A program made the translations under genes and the position numbers. 64,000 bases of DNA from Cryobacterium sp. GrIS_2_6 (GTDB lineage Bacteria > Actinomycetota > Actinomycetes > Actinomycetales > Microbacteriaceae): assembly GCF_035984545.1 (NCBI RefSeq), contig NZ_JAXCHP010000001.1:2852001-2916000 (forward strand), given 5' to 3'. Numbering within the stretch: position 1 is the stretch's first letter; each line of letters starts with the position of its first letter. Below the pieces are notes generated by a model. That model did not search any database. It was not told the DNA's origin and saw only the letters and a program-made list of their open reading frames with translations. Shown here piece by piece: positions 33,890 through 43,647 of this stretch.

Positions 33890-34990
33890 TCAGCAGAAGG
33901 AGACGAGATATTCGGCGAAGCACAGCACCGTGAGCGATTGGCCGTACGGCATCGCCGTCTGGTCGATGTTCTTGTAGAAGTCCAGGTCGTCACCCATTCC
34001 GGTTCCGACCGAGACGTTCTGGACTTCGCCCTCGTCGGTGATCCGGTCGTACAGTGCGGCGACGGCCTTCTCCGCCACGGCCGCATAGCTCTTGTCGATG
34101 TAGCGCTCATGTACCGCTTTGAGCAGCCCGTATGCGATACCGGCGGTCGCGGACGACTCGAGGTAGGAGGTCGGGTCATCGAGCAGCGTGTGCCACATGC
34201 CGGACTCGTCCTGCAGCTCCGCGAGTGCGGAGACCTGGCTGTTCAGAATTTCGAGCAACCAGTCCCGGATCGGGTCTCCGGGCTTGAGTCCCAGGGTGCC
34301 GATGAGTTCCGGAATGGCGATGGTGATCCAGCAGTTGCCACGTGCCCAGAGCGCGTCTGCGTAGTTGTCACGGCGCTCGAACGACCAGCCGTGGAACCAG
34401 AGGCCCGTCTTCTTGTCCAAGAGGTACTGGGCATGGATGAGGAACTGGTACTTGGCTTCCTCGATGTATTCCGGCCGATCCAGGAGGCGACCGATCTTCG
34501 CGAGGGGCAGCACCGTCATCATCAAGGTGTCGTCCCAGAGCTGCTGAGAGTTCGGCCCGGCATAGGTCATGTGCTGCATGCCACCACCGTGAGTGCGCGG
34601 CATGTCGTGCATGGCCCATTGCGCCCACTGGTTGAGGTACGGGATGTACCTGCTGTCCTTGGTGTCCTCATACAGGCAGGCCATGGCGAGCAGCGGTGCC
34701 ATCGTGTTGACGTTTTTCGGCGGAGCGCCCGCGGCGAGCGCGGTATCGAACCACTCGCGGACGACATCCGCTGCCAGGGAATTTCCGGTGATCCGGTAGT
34801 TCTTGTAGATCCCGTAGAGACCGACACCCTGGGGCCAATTCCAGACATTCCAGCTCTTGTCGTCGACGACGACATCACTGAAATGGAGTAAAAACTTACC
34901 TGACTCGTCCCTGATTGTGGTCAGGTTGGAGATCATGGCATCGATCTTTTGAACGATCTGCTCTCTGCTGACGGCAGTGTCTAGATGCAT
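33890..34990 (-). CDS. GH105/GH88-type unsaturated uronyl hydrolase
   Basis: 366-aa cytoplasmic glycoside hydrolase with an (alpha/alpha)6 barrel, YteR/YesR-like. These enzymes add water across the double bond of unsaturated galacturonyl or glucuronyl residues left by polysaccharide lyases. NVWNWPQGVGLYGIYKNY, the catalytic-region Asp in QQLWDDTLMM (about 153-154), HGWSFERRDNYADALWARGNCW and SSATAGIAYGLLKAV fit the family. No signal peptide, so it acts on imported oligosaccharides. First gene of the operon, divergent from an AraC regulator. Confidence 0.92.
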   Translation of the reverse strand: MHLDTAVSREQIVQKIDAMISNLTTIRDESGKFLLHFSDVVVDDKSWNVWNWPQGVGLYGIYKNYRITGNSLAADVVREWFDTALAAGAPPKNVNTMAPLLAMACLYEDTKDSRYIPYLNQWAQWAMHDMPRTHGGGMQHMTYAGPNSQQLWDDTLMMTVLPLAKIGRLLDRPEYIEEAKYQFLIHAQYLLDKKTGLWFHGWSFERRDNYADALWARGNCWITIAIPELIGTLGLKPGDPIRDWLLEILNSQVSALAELQDESGMWHTLLDDPTSYLESSATAGIAYGLLKAVHERYIDKSYAAVAEKAVAALYDRITDEGEVQNVSVGTGMGDDLDFYKNIDQTAMPYGQSLTVLCFAEYLVSFC

Positions 34991-35025
34991 GGTTTCTCTT
35001 CACAATCTTCTTTGATTCCTTGTAT

Positions 35026-35039
35026 TTGAAACGTTACAA
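35026..35039. promoter_or_regulatory. operator-like palindrome upstream of GH105 operon
   Basis: TTGAAACGTTACAA is palindromic at 12 of 14 positions around AACGTT. It lies 36 bp upstream of the GH105 start in the divergent gap shared with the araC-type gene. Confidence 0.45.
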
Positions 35040-35155
35040 CCCCGGAATCCGTCGATATAGGCCCCGTGGTGTCGACCGTTGCTCAAAAACTGCCGTTTCT
35101 TGCAGCGGAGGCTGCGTGCCAGACTGTCGCCTGAGCTCTCGGAGAGGAGGCGCCG

Positions 35156-36040
35156 ATGGAGCCTCGCCGCGCAGTGATCGTGAACACGATGGTCTCCGGG
35201 CATTTCGAGCTGTACCACGTCGACAATGCCGTCCGTGAGCACGCAAACCTGCACTATCACGACTTCCACGAGATCAATTGCGTACTGCGCGGCACGGGTG
35301 TCTTCCGGCTCGGCGGAACCGAGTACTCCACGGAACCGGGAACCGTGACCTTCGTGCGGAGGAACGACCTGCACAACATCGTCAGGCAGTCCAGCGAGTA
35401 CTACGAACGTGCGTACATCCACATTCGCGAGGAGTTCCTCACGAGCCGTTCCTCAGACAGCACCAACCTCAACCTCCTGTTCGCCAAGGACGGCACCCCG
35501 ACCAGCCAGGTCATCAGTGTGGATGCCGACTGGTTGCGCGAACAGATTTCTCACCTGGACGAGCCCGATCAGGAGGGCTTCGGCGCGGACCTCGTCCGAG
35601 AGAACCGGCTGATCGAGTTCCTGATCGACCTCAACAAGGCGGTCTTCGGCTCCGAGAACGCCGTCGTTCCCCACGACCTTCCCGTGTCGGCCCTCATCTC
35701 GGCGGTCATGGGCTACGTCGCCGACAACCTGGACGAGGATCTGTCACTCGATGCCGTCGCGGGCAGGTTCTTCATCAGTAAGTACTACCTGTCACGCCAG
35801 TTCAAGACGAACACCGGACTCAATTTCCACCAGTACACGCTCAAGAAGCGACTGCTGCACAGCAAAGACCTCCTGAGCACGCACGGGAACGCCCTGGACG
35901 TCTATCGGATCGCCGGGTTCTCGTCGTACACGCACTTCCTCCGCTGCTTCAAGGATGAGTTCGGCATGACGAGCAAGGAATTCATCCGCCGGAGTCGCAA
36001 CCCCGAAGGCATTCACTTCGAGAATCCCGATTCCGTGTAG
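35156..36040 (+). CDS. AraC family regulator of the uronate operon
   Basis: 294-aa activator. The N-terminal cupin-like sensor domain (about 15-110; HYHDFHEINCVLRGTGVFRLGG) precedes two HTH motifs in the C-terminal 100 residues (SLDAVAGRFFISKYYLSRQFKTNTG, YRIAGFSSYTHFLRCFKDEFGMTSKEF). GGAG lies at about 35147. It is divergent from the GH105 operon and most likely activates it in response to a uronate. Its 3' end overlaps the convergent TIM-barrel gene by 28 nt. Confidence 0.9.
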   Translation: MEPRRAVIVNTMVSGHFELYHVDNAVREHANLHYHDFHEINCVLRGTGVFRLGGTEYSTEPGTVTFVRRNDLHNIVRQSSEYYERAYIHIREEFLTSRSSDSTNLNLLFAKDGTPTSQVISVDADWLREQISHLDEPDQEGFGADLVRENRLIEFLIDLNKAVFGSENAVVPHDLPVSALISAVMGYVADNLDEDLSLDAVAGRFFISKYYLSRQFKTNTGLNFHQYTLKKRLLHSKDLLSTHGNALDVYRIAGFSSYTHFLRCFKDEFGMTSKEFIRRSRNPEGIHFENPDSV

Positions 36041-36858
36041 CGATCCACGGTCCTGGCAATCGCGTCGTTGACGGTTTCCTCCATGATGACGGCGAGACAG
36101 GGAGCGTGCGCGCTGATCGTGGCCAGAATCTGGGCGACCGGGAGGACCCCGTCGTCGATGTCGCAGCGGACGACGCGACCGTCCGAGAGGCGGTAGTCGT
36201 CGAGGTGGGCCGCGACGATGCGTCCCCCGAACCGTTCAAAGGCGTCGCTCGTCAATGCCGCAAGATCGACGGGCTCGTTCGGGTCGAGCAACGCCGTGGC
36301 GTCGAACACGATGCCGAGGAAGGGTGAGTCGACGTCGTCGAGGAGTTGCTCGACCCGATCGAGGTTATAGATCGGGTGGTTAATGCCCGGCTCAATGGCG
36401 ACGATGGTCCCCACGCGTTCGCCGAATTCCGCGAGCCGCCGAATCACCGCTGCGGCCTCCCGGTACGCCTCATCCGTGAAGTTTGCCCGGGTATAGGCAA
36501 AACCCTCCGCATTGACGCTCCCCGTCTCGGTCGCCACCATCGGGGCACCAAAATGCCGAGCGTTGAGCAGATAGGCCTCGAACTTCCGCAGGATCGCCTC
36601 CCTGCGATCGGCATCCGGATGAATGATGTTGTCGTAGCAGCCCAGCACGGCGATATCCACGCCCTGGGCGGCCATCACGCGGCGGAAGTAAGCGCCCAGG
36701 CCGGGGTTGACAGCGCGTGCGCCATTCAGTTCGGGGAAGGACCGGCCCAGGGCCAGTTGCACGTTGTGCACCCCGTATCCCGCCAGGCCACGCGCCAGCG
36801 CCTCGGGAGTTGACGCCCACGTCACGTCGTGTCCGCGAGCGCCGAAATTGATCGTCAT
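36013..36858 (-). CDS. TIM-barrel sugar phosphate isomerase/epimerase-like protein
   Basis: 281-aa AP-endonuclease-2-like TIM barrel. VQLALGRSFPELN, VAVLGCYDNIIHPD-like residues, VATETGSVN, IVAIEPGINHPIYN and GIVFDATALLDPNEP give the metal-binding Glu/Asp/His set on successive strands, ending in VIMEETV. ATG 36858 was chosen because it begins the first barrel strand (MTINFGARG); an open extension upstream overlaps the divergent LacI gene. It is divergent from that regulator and probably acts on a sugar such as an arabinose-related ketose. Confidence 0.78.
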   Translation of the reverse strand: MTINFGARGHDVTWASTPEALARGLAGYGVHNVQLALGRSFPELNGARAVNPGLGAYFRRVMAAQGVDIAVLGCYDNIIHPDADRREAILRKFEAYLLNARHFGAPMVATETGSVNAEGFAYTRANFTDEAYREAAAVIRRLAEFGERVGTIVAIEPGINHPIYNLDRVEQLLDDVDSPFLGIVFDATALLDPNEPVDLAALTSDAFERFGGRIVAAHLDDYRLSDGRVVRCDIDDGVLPVAQILATISAHAPCLAVIMEETVNDAIARTVDRYTESGFSK

Positions 36859-36993
36859 ATCCGTACCTTTCACCGCTGTGGCCAACTCGCCGAACTGTAC
36901 ACCTCTGCCTGGGCGAGCCCTGACCTGGTCATCCGGGCGGAGAATGGCGGCCCCGTGACCAGCGCAACCCCCACGCACGGCGATAATCAGACC

Positions 36994-38025
36994 ATGGGCG
37001 CAGATCGAGACAACGAGGATGCCAGACCTCGTGCCGCCAGTGTGTTCGATGTGGCCAGGGTCGCTGGAGTGTCCCACCAGACGGTCTCCCGTGTCCTGAA
37101 TGATCACCCCAGCCTTCGCGCAGCCACGCGACAGAAGGTGCTCGATGCCATTCGGGAGCTGAACTACCGGCCGAACGCGGCCGCCCGCGCGTTGTCCTCG
37201 AGTCGATCGCGCCTGATCGGAATACTGTCGACCTCGAGTGGAGAGTACGGCCCCGCGACCATCGTCGCCGCCATCGGGGCAGCAGCACGCAGTCGCGGCT
37301 ACAGCGTGACGATCGCGAACGCGGACGGACTCGACCGAAGATCAGTGGATGACGCACTCAGCCATCTGGCCGACCTCTCTGCCGAGGGGCTGATCGTGGT
37401 GGCCCCGCAGACCCAGGTGCTCGTCGCTCTCGAAGGCCTGACGATCCCGGTGCCATATGTGACGCTGCAGACGGCAGCGGGGAGCGGGCTGCATGGCGGG
37501 ATGCTGGACCAGATCCGGGGGGCCCGGCTGGCCACCTCGCATCTCATGGATCTCGGCCATCAGCGCGTGGGCCACATCGCCGGCCCGCCAGAATGGCTCG
37601 ACGCGCAACAGCGCCTGACCGGTTTCCAGGAGGAGCTTCGATCGCGCCAGCTGGATCCGCGATTCGTAGAGATCGGCGACTGGAGCGCCGCGTCAGGTCA
37701 TCGTGCCGCCCGTGCGCTGATCGAACAGGGCGTGACGGCCATTTTCTCCGGTAACGACCAGATGGCGCTCGGCGCCCTGAGCGCCGCGGTCTCCCTGGGG
37801 ATGACCGTGCCGGGGGATCTCAGCATCGTCGGCTTCGATGACGTTCCCGAGGCCGCGTACTACCAGCCCGCGCTGACGACCGTTCGGCAGGACCTGGCCG
37901 AAGCCGGACGGCGCGCCGTGGCCCTTCTCCTCGGAGAAGCTGACGTGCGTCCTGCCGTCGACCCTGAGCTCATCGAGCGGGCGTCCACCGGAGCCCCGCC
38001 GGAGCGGCCGCGACCCGAATGCTGA
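36994..38025 (+). CDS. LacI family transcriptional regulator
   Basis: 343-aa repressor. The HTH and hinge are SVFDVARVAGVSHQTVSRVLNDHPSLRAATRQKV and YRPNAAARALSSSRS; the periplasmic-binding-like sugar domain follows (GILSTSSGEYGPA, IFSGNDQMALGALSAA, LSIVGFDDVPEAAYYQPALTTV). ATG 36994 is used; GTG 36955 is possible. It is divergent from the TIM-barrel gene and upstream of the kinase-araA operon; the palindrome at 38073-38088 is the obvious operator. Confidence 0.92.
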   Translation: MGADRDNEDARPRAASVFDVARVAGVSHQTVSRVLNDHPSLRAATRQKVLDAIRELNYRPNAAARALSSSRSRLIGILSTSSGEYGPATIVAAIGAAARSRGYSVTIANADGLDRRSVDDALSHLADLSAEGLIVVAPQTQVLVALEGLTIPVPYVTLQTAAGSGLHGGMLDQIRGARLATSHLMDLGHQRVGHIAGPPEWLDAQQRLTGFQEELRSRQLDPRFVEIGDWSAASGHRAARALIEQGVTAIFSGNDQMALGALSAAVSLGMTVPGDLSIVGFDDVPEAAYYQPALTTVRQDLAEAGRRAVALLLGEADVRPAVDPELIERASTGAPPERPRPEC

Positions 38026-38072
38026 CGGTCGACATACGGGATGCCGATGTCGTAGACTGCATATGATCGCCA

Positions 38073-38088
38073 ATGTGATCGATCACAT
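38073..38088. promoter_or_regulatory. perfect palindromic operator before the kinase-araA operon
   Basis: ATGTGATCGATCACAT is a perfect 16-bp palindrome with a central CG, typical of LacI-family operators. It lies 20 bp upstream of the kinase start. The half-site spacing (TGTGA-N4-TCACA) is two bases shorter than a CRP site. Confidence 0.8.
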
Positions 38089-38108
38089 GCGTAAGTCAAA
38101 GGAGTCTT

Positions 38109-39749
38109 GTGTCGACATCGAGTACCGTTTCCCCCGGCGATTCCGCACGAGACGACCTCCGTGCGGGGCGCCTCTCGCTCGGGATCGAACTGGGGTCGAC
38201 CCGGATCAAGGCGTGCCTGATCGGCGACGACCCGTCCCAGGTGATCGCGGTCGGCAGTCACGAGTGGGACAACGAGTTCGTCGGACAGGTCTGGACCTAT
38301 TCGCTCGAGAACGTGTGGTCTGGCTTGCAGGCGGCCTACGCCGACCTCATCGACAATGCCGAATCACGCTACGGCTTACGCCCGGACGGCTTCGCGGCGA
38401 TCGGCGTCTCGGCCATGATGCACGGATACCTCGCGTTCGATGCGGCCGGCGACCTCCTCGCGCCCTTCAGAACCTGGCGGAACACGACGACCGGCCCTGC
38501 TGCCGCGGAACTCACCGACCTGTTCGGCGTGAACATCCCGCTGCGCTGGTCCATTGCACATCTCCGTCAGGCGGTCCTCGACGACGAACCGCACGTCCCC
38601 GAGATCGCCTTTCTCACCACCCTTGCCGGTTATGTGCACTGGCGGCTCACGGGTCGGAAAGTCCTGGGAGTCGGCGACGCATCGGGCATGTTCCCGATCG
38701 ACGCGCTCACGAAGACCTACGATGCCGAGCTGGTGGCGCGATACGACGGGCTCTCCGCGGCCGGCACGCCCGGATCAGGCATCGTCGACCTGTTGCCGGA
38801 GGTGCTTGTGGCGGGTCAGCCCGCAGGGGCCCTGACCGAACAGGGTGCCCGGCTTCTCGACCCGACCGGCACGCTCAAGCCCGGCGCGGCCCTCTGCCCG
38901 CCCGAGGGTGACGCCGGAACGGGAATGGTCGCGACCCGATCTGTCGCCCCCCGCTCGGGCAATGTCAGTGCGGGCACGAGTATCTTCGCCATGGTCGTGC
39001 TCGAACGACCGCTCGAGAATGTGCACCACGAGCTCGACGTTGTCACGACTCCCGCCGGGGACCCCGTCGCGATGGTCCACTGCAACAACGGTGCGAGCGA
39101 ACTCGCGACCTGGGTCGGCCTCTTCGCCCGGTTCGCCGCGGTCGCCGGCCAGCCGCTCGCCAGCGATGTCGTGTTCGACGCGCTGTTCCGCGAAGCACTC
39201 GAGGGCGAGGCGGACGCCGGTGGGCTGTTGGCCTACAATCACCTGGCGGGCGAGCCGATCGCCGGCCTCAGCGAGGGCAGACCCCTCGTCGTGCGCACGC
39301 CGGACAGCCGGCTGACGCTCGCGAACTTCATGCGGGCCCAGCTCTACGGCGTTTTCGGCACGCTCAGCCTCGGGATGCGCGTCCTTGCCGACGAGGGCGT
39401 CGTGATCGAGGAGATGTTCGCCCACGGCGGCATGTTCCGCACCGCAGGGGTCGCGCAGCGATTCCTCGCCGGGGCGCTCGGCACCCCCGTCACCGTGACC
39501 GAAACGGCCTCGGAAGGCGGCGCCTGGGGCATCGCGGTGCTGGCGTCCTACCTGCGGGCCGCCGAGCACGGCCAGAGCCTCGACGACTACCTCGACGAAC
39601 AGGTCTTCGCGAACACCGCGTTCGACACTACCCAGCCGGATCCGACAGACGTCGCCGGATTCACCACCTACCTTGCACGCTATTCCGCCGGCCTCGCCGT
39701 CGAACGTACCGCCGTTGACGCACTCTCACTGAAGGAAATCACCCTATGA
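38109..39749 (+). CDS. FGGY family carbohydrate kinase, probable L-ribulokinase function
   Basis: 546-aa sugar kinase. The N-terminal phosphate loop is [18 protein letters not shown]; the sugar-binding segments and [12 protein letters not shown] are in the first half; the second half has [16 protein letters not shown] and [22 protein letters not shown] with [16 protein letters not shown]. It is not a close AraB by motif but sits directly before araA with an ATGA overlap, so it probably phosphorylates L-ribulose. GTG start 38109 with AAGGAG 5 nt upstream. No araD follows. Confidence 0.85.
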   Translation: MSTSSTVSPGDSARDDLRAGRLSLGIELGSTRIKACLIGDDPSQVIAVGSHEWDNEFVGQVWTYSLENVWSGLQAAYADLIDNAESRYGLRPDGFAAIGVSAMMHGYLAFDAAGDLLAPFRTWRNTTTGPAAAELTDLFGVNIPLRWSIAHLRQAVLDDEPHVPEIAFLTTLAGYVHWRLTGRKVLGVGDASGMFPIDALTKTYDAELVARYDGLSAAGTPGSGIVDLLPEVLVAGQPAGALTEQGARLLDPTGTLKPGAALCPPEGDAGTGMVATRSVAPRSGNVSAGTSIFAMVVLERPLENVHHELDVVTTPAGDPVAMVHCNNGASELATWVGLFARFAAVAGQPLASDVVFDALFREALEGEADAGGLLAYNHLAGEPIAGLSEGRPLVVRTPDSRLTLANFMRAQLYGVFGTLSLGMRVLADEGVVIEEMFAHGGMFRTAGVAQRFLAGALGTPVTVTETASEGGAWGIAVLASYLRAAEHGQSLDDYLDEQVFANTAFDTTQPDPTDVAGFTTYLARYSAGLAVERTAVDALSLKEITL

Positions 39750-41266
39750 GCAACCGCATCACTCCCGACCTGACCTCCTACGAGGTCTGGTTCCTCACCG
39801 GCAGCCAGAACCTCTACGGCGAGGAGACCCTTCGACAGGTGGCGGAGCAGTCGCGCGCCATTTCGGACACGCTCGCGGCAGCATCCGACATTCCGATCAC
39901 GATCGTGTGGAAGCCGGTGCTGAAGGATTCGGAGTCGATCAAGCGCGCGATCCTCGAGGCGAATGCCGCCGACAACGTGATCGGCTTGATCGCATGGATG
40001 CACACGTTCTCTCCCGCGAAGATGTGGATCTCCGGGCTCGACGCCCTCCAGAAGCCCCTGCTGCACTTCCACACCCAGGCGAACGTCGAACTGCCGTGGG
40101 CGGACATCGACATGGACTTCATGAACCTGAACCAGGCCGCGCACGGCGACCGGGAGTTCGGTTACATCCAGACTCGCCTCGGCGTCGCCAGGAAGACGGT
40201 CGTCGGCCACGCCACGAGCCCCGCTGTCACCGCGCAGATCGGCACCTGGACCCGTGCCGCCGCCGGCTGGGCTGCGACCAAGAGCCTCAAGCTCGCCCGG
40301 TTCGGCGACAACATGCGTTACGTCGCGGTCACCGAGGGTGACAAGACCGAGGCAGAGCTGCGGTTCGGCGTGCAGGTCAACACGTGGGGCGTCAACGAAC
40401 TCGCGGAGGCCGTCGCCCAGGCCACGGAGGACCAGATCGACGCCCTCGTCGCCGAGTACGAGGAACTCTATGACGTCGCTCCTGAGCTACGGGCGGGCGC
40501 CGAGCGTCACGAGTCGCTGCGCTACGGTGCCGCGATCGAAATCGGCCTCCGGTCCTTCCTGGAAGCGGGCGGATTCGGCGCGTTCACCACGAGCTTCGAA
40601 GACCTCGGAGCCCTCCGCCAGCTCCCCGGACTCGCCGTGCAGCGCCTGATGGCCGACGGCTACGGCTTCGGCGCCGAAGGCGACTGGAAGACGGCAATCC
40701 TCGTGCACGCCGCCAACGTCATGGGCTCCGGGCTCCCCGGCGGCGCCTCCCTGATGGAGGACTACACCTACGACCTGACCCCCGGAGCGGAAGTCATCCT
40801 GGGTGCCCACATGCTCGAGGTCAGCCCGAGCCTGACAACCGCGAAGCCGACGCTCGAGATCCACCCGCTCGGCATCGGCGGCCGGGAAGACCCCGTGCGC
40901 CTCGTATTCACGGCAGATCCTGGACCCGCCGTCGTGGTTGCGATGAGTGACATGCGCGACAGGTTCCGCCTCGTCGCCAACGTCGTCGAGGTGGTCGAGC
41001 CCACCGCTCCCCTGCCGAAGCTGCCGGTCGGCCGCGCCGTCTGGAAGCCGGAACCGTCCTTCGCGGTCTCGGCGGCCGCGTGGCTCACCGCTGGTGCGGC
41101 GCACCACACCGTGATGTCGACCGCGGTCGGCCTCGAAGCGTTCACCGACTTCGCCGACATCGCGAAGACGGAGCTTCTCGTCATCGATGCGACGACAGAC
41201 CTCCGGAGCTTCGAACACGGGATCCGCTGGAACCAGGCGTACTACCGGCTGGCCCAGGGCCTCTGA
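39746..41266 (+). CDS. araA: L-arabinose isomerase
   Basis: 506-aa enzyme converting L-arabinose to L-ribulose. Family segments: [79 protein letters not shown], and [19 protein letters not shown] with the metal-site Glu. Length is standard. The ATG overlaps the kinase stop. After the stop come short tandem repeats and a strong terminator, so the operon ends here without an epimerase. Confidence 0.97.
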   Translation: MSNRITPDLTSYEVWFLTGSQNLYGEETLRQVAEQSRAISDTLAAASDIPITIVWKPVLKDSESIKRAILEANAADNVIGLIAWMHTFSPAKMWISGLDALQKPLLHFHTQANVELPWADIDMDFMNLNQAAHGDREFGYIQTRLGVARKTVVGHATSPAVTAQIGTWTRAAAGWAATKSLKLARFGDNMRYVAVTEGDKTEAELRFGVQVNTWGVNELAEAVAQATEDQIDALVAEYEELYDVAPELRAGAERHESLRYGAAIEIGLRSFLEAGGFGAFTTSFEDLGALRQLPGLAVQRLMADGYGFGAEGDWKTAILVHAANVMGSGLPGGASLMEDYTYDLTPGAEVILGAHMLEVSPSLTTAKPTLEIHPLGIGGREDPVRLVFTADPGPAVVVAMSDMRDRFRLVANVVEVVEPTAPLPKLPVGRAVWKPEPSFAVSAAAWLTAGAAHHTVMSTAVGLEAFTDFADIAKTELLVIDATTDLRSFEHGIRWNQAYYRLAQGL

Positions 41267-41310
41267 GTCTCTGAGTCTCTGAGTCTCTGAGCCTCTGAGC
41301 CTCTGAGCCC
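41263..41310. repeat. 9-bp tandem repeat at the araA stop codon
   Basis: CTCTGAGTC / CTCTGAGCC units repeat about five times, beginning with the araA stop codon itself. Confidence 0.85.
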
Positions 41311-41312
41311 AG

Positions 41313-41352
41313 GATCGGATCGCCTGGCCGCTTTCGGCCAGGCGATCCGATC
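41313..41352. terminator. hairpin terminator after araA
   Basis: Perfect 18-bp stem (41313-41330 with 41335-41352) and a CTTT loop. It separates araA from the convergent tetR gene. Confidence 0.92.
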
Positions 41353-41405
41353 GCTGTGTCCCGGCGCAGCCCACCAGACCGGAGCAAGCGCTCTTGCCAT
41401 TCCGA

Positions 41406-41978
41406 TCAGGCCGGGCGCACCGCTCGGAGCGTCGCGAGGATCGCTTCCGGGCTGAAGATCTCCGGGTTGCGGATCGCCTGGATCGAGGCACCCTGGACCA
41501 GAGCGACCACCGTCTCCGCGAGTTCGTCACCCTGGACGCGGGTCCCGGTGGCGACCTCACGACAGACCGGCAAGAACGCCGCGAGGTAGCGCCCGAAGCT
41601 CGATTCGATGCGGGCGCGGAACAGGTCGTCACGTCGGGAGAAGTAGAACGCGAAGATCAGTTCGACCGCATCGTGGTACTCGACCAGGCGCTCCAGCTCG
41701 ACCCGGATCATCCGCTCGAGGCGGTCCCACGGTTCCAGCCGGGCCAGGCCGGAGTCGGACAGGGCGTCGAGCGTGCCGTCGAGCAGTACGCCGAGCAGCG
41801 CCTCCAGCAGACCGTCTTTCGACTGGAAGTGGAAGAACACGAGGCCCGTGGAGATGCCGGCCGCGGTGGCCACCCGGCGCGCGGTGACGGCATCGAGACC
41901 CTCGCCGAGGGCGATCTCGTACGCCGCGGCGAGGATCGCGTCGCAGCGCTCCTGTTCGGGCTTCTTGGGGCCGCCCAT
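41406..41978 (-). CDS. TetR family regulator linked to DoxX gene
   Basis: 190-aa repressor. The HTH is AILAAAYEIALGEGLDAVTARRVATAAGISTGLVFFHFQSKDGLLEALL. The rest is a helical ligand domain. It starts 3 nt after the DoxX stop, in the same operon. The twin TTGATCAC-TCGGTCAA sites upstream of doxX are likely its autoregulatory operators. Confidence 0.9.
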   Translation of the reverse strand: MGGPKKPEQERCDAILAAAYEIALGEGLDAVTARRVATAAGISTGLVFFHFQSKDGLLEALLGVLLDGTLDALSDSGLARLEPWDRLERMIRVELERLVEYHDAVELIFAFYFSRRDDLFRARIESSFGRYLAAFLPVCREVATGTRVQGDELAETVVALVQGASIQAIRNPEIFSPEAILATLRAVRPA

Positions 41979-41981
41979 CGA

Positions 41982-42440
41982 TCAGCCGTCTCCCTCGGTA
42001 CGCCGGGCGGCGCGATACCGGCGCCACGCCAGCCAGGCGCCAGAGGACCAGAGCGCCCACAGCATCAGCACGGGCTGGAACAGCAGCCGCACGCTGCGCT
42101 CGAGGTCGGTGTTCAGCCCGAAGGAATCGGTATGCGTCGCCAGCTGCGAGATATTGCCGGGGAAGATGGCAACGAAGAAGACCGCCACGATCCAGCCGAC
42201 CTGCACCCGGTACCTGCCCAGGGCGAGTAGGGAAGCGCCGAGGACGATCTCGACGACGCCTGAGGCCAGGACGACGAAGTCCCCCGCCATCGGCACCCAG
42301 GTGGGCACCTGGGCGAGGAACGCCTCCCGGTTCACGGTGAGATGACTGATGCCGGCGAGAAGGAGGAAGGCTCCCAGCGTCATCCTGAAGACGGTGCGAA
42401 GCACGGTCGCGCGCGTCTTCTGAGGTGCGAGGAGGTTCAT
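41982..42440 (-). CDS. DoxX-like membrane protein
   Basis: 152-aa protein with four hydrophobic helices (FRMTLGAFLLLAGISHLT, FVVLASGVVEIVLGASLLALG, VGWIVAVFFVAIFPGNISQL, LLFQPVLMLWALWSSGAWL). The HLTVNREAFLAQVPTWVP motif is common to DoxX/MauE-type proteins, often linked to quinone or redox functions. ATG 42440 chosen over a longer frame that runs through the operator. Cotranscribed with the TetR gene. Confidence 0.82.
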   Translation of the reverse strand: MNLLAPQKTRATVLRTVFRMTLGAFLLLAGISHLTVNREAFLAQVPTWVPMAGDFVVLASGVVEIVLGASLLALGRYRVQVGWIVAVFFVAIFPGNISQLATHTDSFGLNTDLERSVRLLFQPVLMLWALWSSGAWLAWRRYRAARRTEGDG

Positions 42441-42492
42441 GCTGCGGCTTTCGTGGGGGCGTGCGAGGGAGAAGCGATGCTCCGACTCTACA

Positions 42493-42524
42493 TTGATCAC
42501 TCGGTCAATGATCACTCGGTCAAT
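42493..42524. promoter_or_regulatory. tandem TetR-type operators
   Basis: TTGATCACTCGGTCAA (42493-42508) is repeated as ATGATCACTCGGTCAAT (42508-42524). Each has TTGA/TGA...TCAA dyad symmetry. They lie 53 bp upstream of the DoxX start. A very similar site precedes the TetR gene near 60.9 kb. Confidence 0.75.
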
Positions 42525-42542
42525 CGCGGAGACTTGGCACGG

Positions 42543-43502
42543 TCAGTCGGACCCGAAGTGATCTCGATGGTTGGTCGGGGTGGTGTTGAGGCGGCGCCGG
42601 AACGCTCGATTCATGGTTTCAGGGGTGCCGAATCCGCATGCTCGCGCGATCTCCTCCACTGTCAGCATCGTCGTCTCGAGAAGACTGCACGCTGCCTCCA
42701 TCCGCACCGCCTCCACATGCTCGGCCGGCGTGATGCCTACCTCGGACTTGAATACCCGACTGAACTGGCGCTCCGAGAGGTGGGCGCGAGTGGCCATACC
42801 AGAGATGGAGAGATCGGCGGTCAGGTTGTCAGGGAGCCAGGCCAACACGTCACGGATGGGCTCGTCGTTCGCGGACTGTGCGGCCAGCAGCGCTGAGAAC
42901 TGCGCCTGGCCGCCCGAACGGCGGAGGTACACGACAAGGCGCCGCGCTACGGTCGCAGCGGCCTTGCGGCCATGGTCATCGGCAACCAACGCCAAGGCCA
43001 AGTCGATTCCGGCCGTGACGCCGGCCGAGGTCCAGACGTTGCCGTCCTGCACATAGATGGCATCGGGGTCGACCATGACCTCCGGGTAGGCCCGCCCAAG
43101 CACCTCGCACTCGGCCCAGTGGGTGGTCGCGCGGCGACCGTCCAGAAGGCCCGCGGCAGCGAGTAGAAACGCGCCTGAGCACACGGATGCGACCCGCCGC
43201 GACACCAACGCCAGCCGCCGAATGCTGTCGACCAGCCTCGGATCGCCCGCAGCTTCCTCCATATCCCGGCCCCCGGCGACCACGAGAGTGTCGATGTTTC
43301 CGACCACTGCATCGATCGGTCCCGTCGCGAACTCGAGGCCGCTCGTCGATAGCACCGGCCCGCCATCGGTGCTCACGAGTTCCGTGGCGTACCGAGCGAT
43401 CGGCAGGAATCGTGAGGCGGTGGAAAACACCTCAAGGGGCCCGGTCACGTCGAGGATCTGCACGGACGGGAACCCGACGATCACGATGCGTAGTTCGCTC
43501 AC
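42543..43502 (-). CDS. GlxA family transcriptional regulator (DJ-1 plus AraC HTH)
   Basis: 319-aa protein. Residues 1-190 are a DJ-1/PfpI-like domain (LRIVIVGFPSVQILDVTGPLEVFSTA, the nucleophile elbow ASVCSGAFLLAAAGLLDGRRATTHW). Residues 210-319 are an AraC HTH pair (LSISGMATRAHLSERQFSRVFKSEVGITPAEHV, EEIARACGFGTPETMNRAFRRRLNTTP). It is divergent from an alpha/beta hydrolase and a membrane DJ-1 protein, which it may control. Confidence 0.92.
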   Translation of the reverse strand: MSELRIVIVGFPSVQILDVTGPLEVFSTASRFLPIARYATELVSTDGGPVLSTSGLEFATGPIDAVVGNIDTLVVAGGRDMEEAAGDPRLVDSIRRLALVSRRVASVCSGAFLLAAAGLLDGRRATTHWAECEVLGRAYPEVMVDPDAIYVQDGNVWTSAGVTAGIDLALALVADDHGRKAAATVARRLVVYLRRSGGQAQFSALLAAQSANDEPIRDVLAWLPDNLTADLSISGMATRAHLSERQFSRVFKSEVGITPAEHVEAVRMEAACSLLETTMLTVEEIARACGFGTPETMNRAFRRRLNTTPTNHRDHFGSD

Positions 43503-43647
43503 TGTCTTCCTCCGTGGCCGAGATCGTCAACAGCGTGTCCTAGGTGGGCCGACAACCGAACCCTACCGTGAAGTCATACCCGCAAACACGCACGTCGGCG
43601 CGGCGAATCCGCGACCCCCTTACCTCCCGAATCCGATGGAGCCTGAT

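Noticed and set aside
38073..38088. CRP-type binding site
   Set aside because: The half sites TGTGA and TCACA are separated by 4 rather than 6 bases, and the palindrome has a central CG, which fits LacI regulators better.
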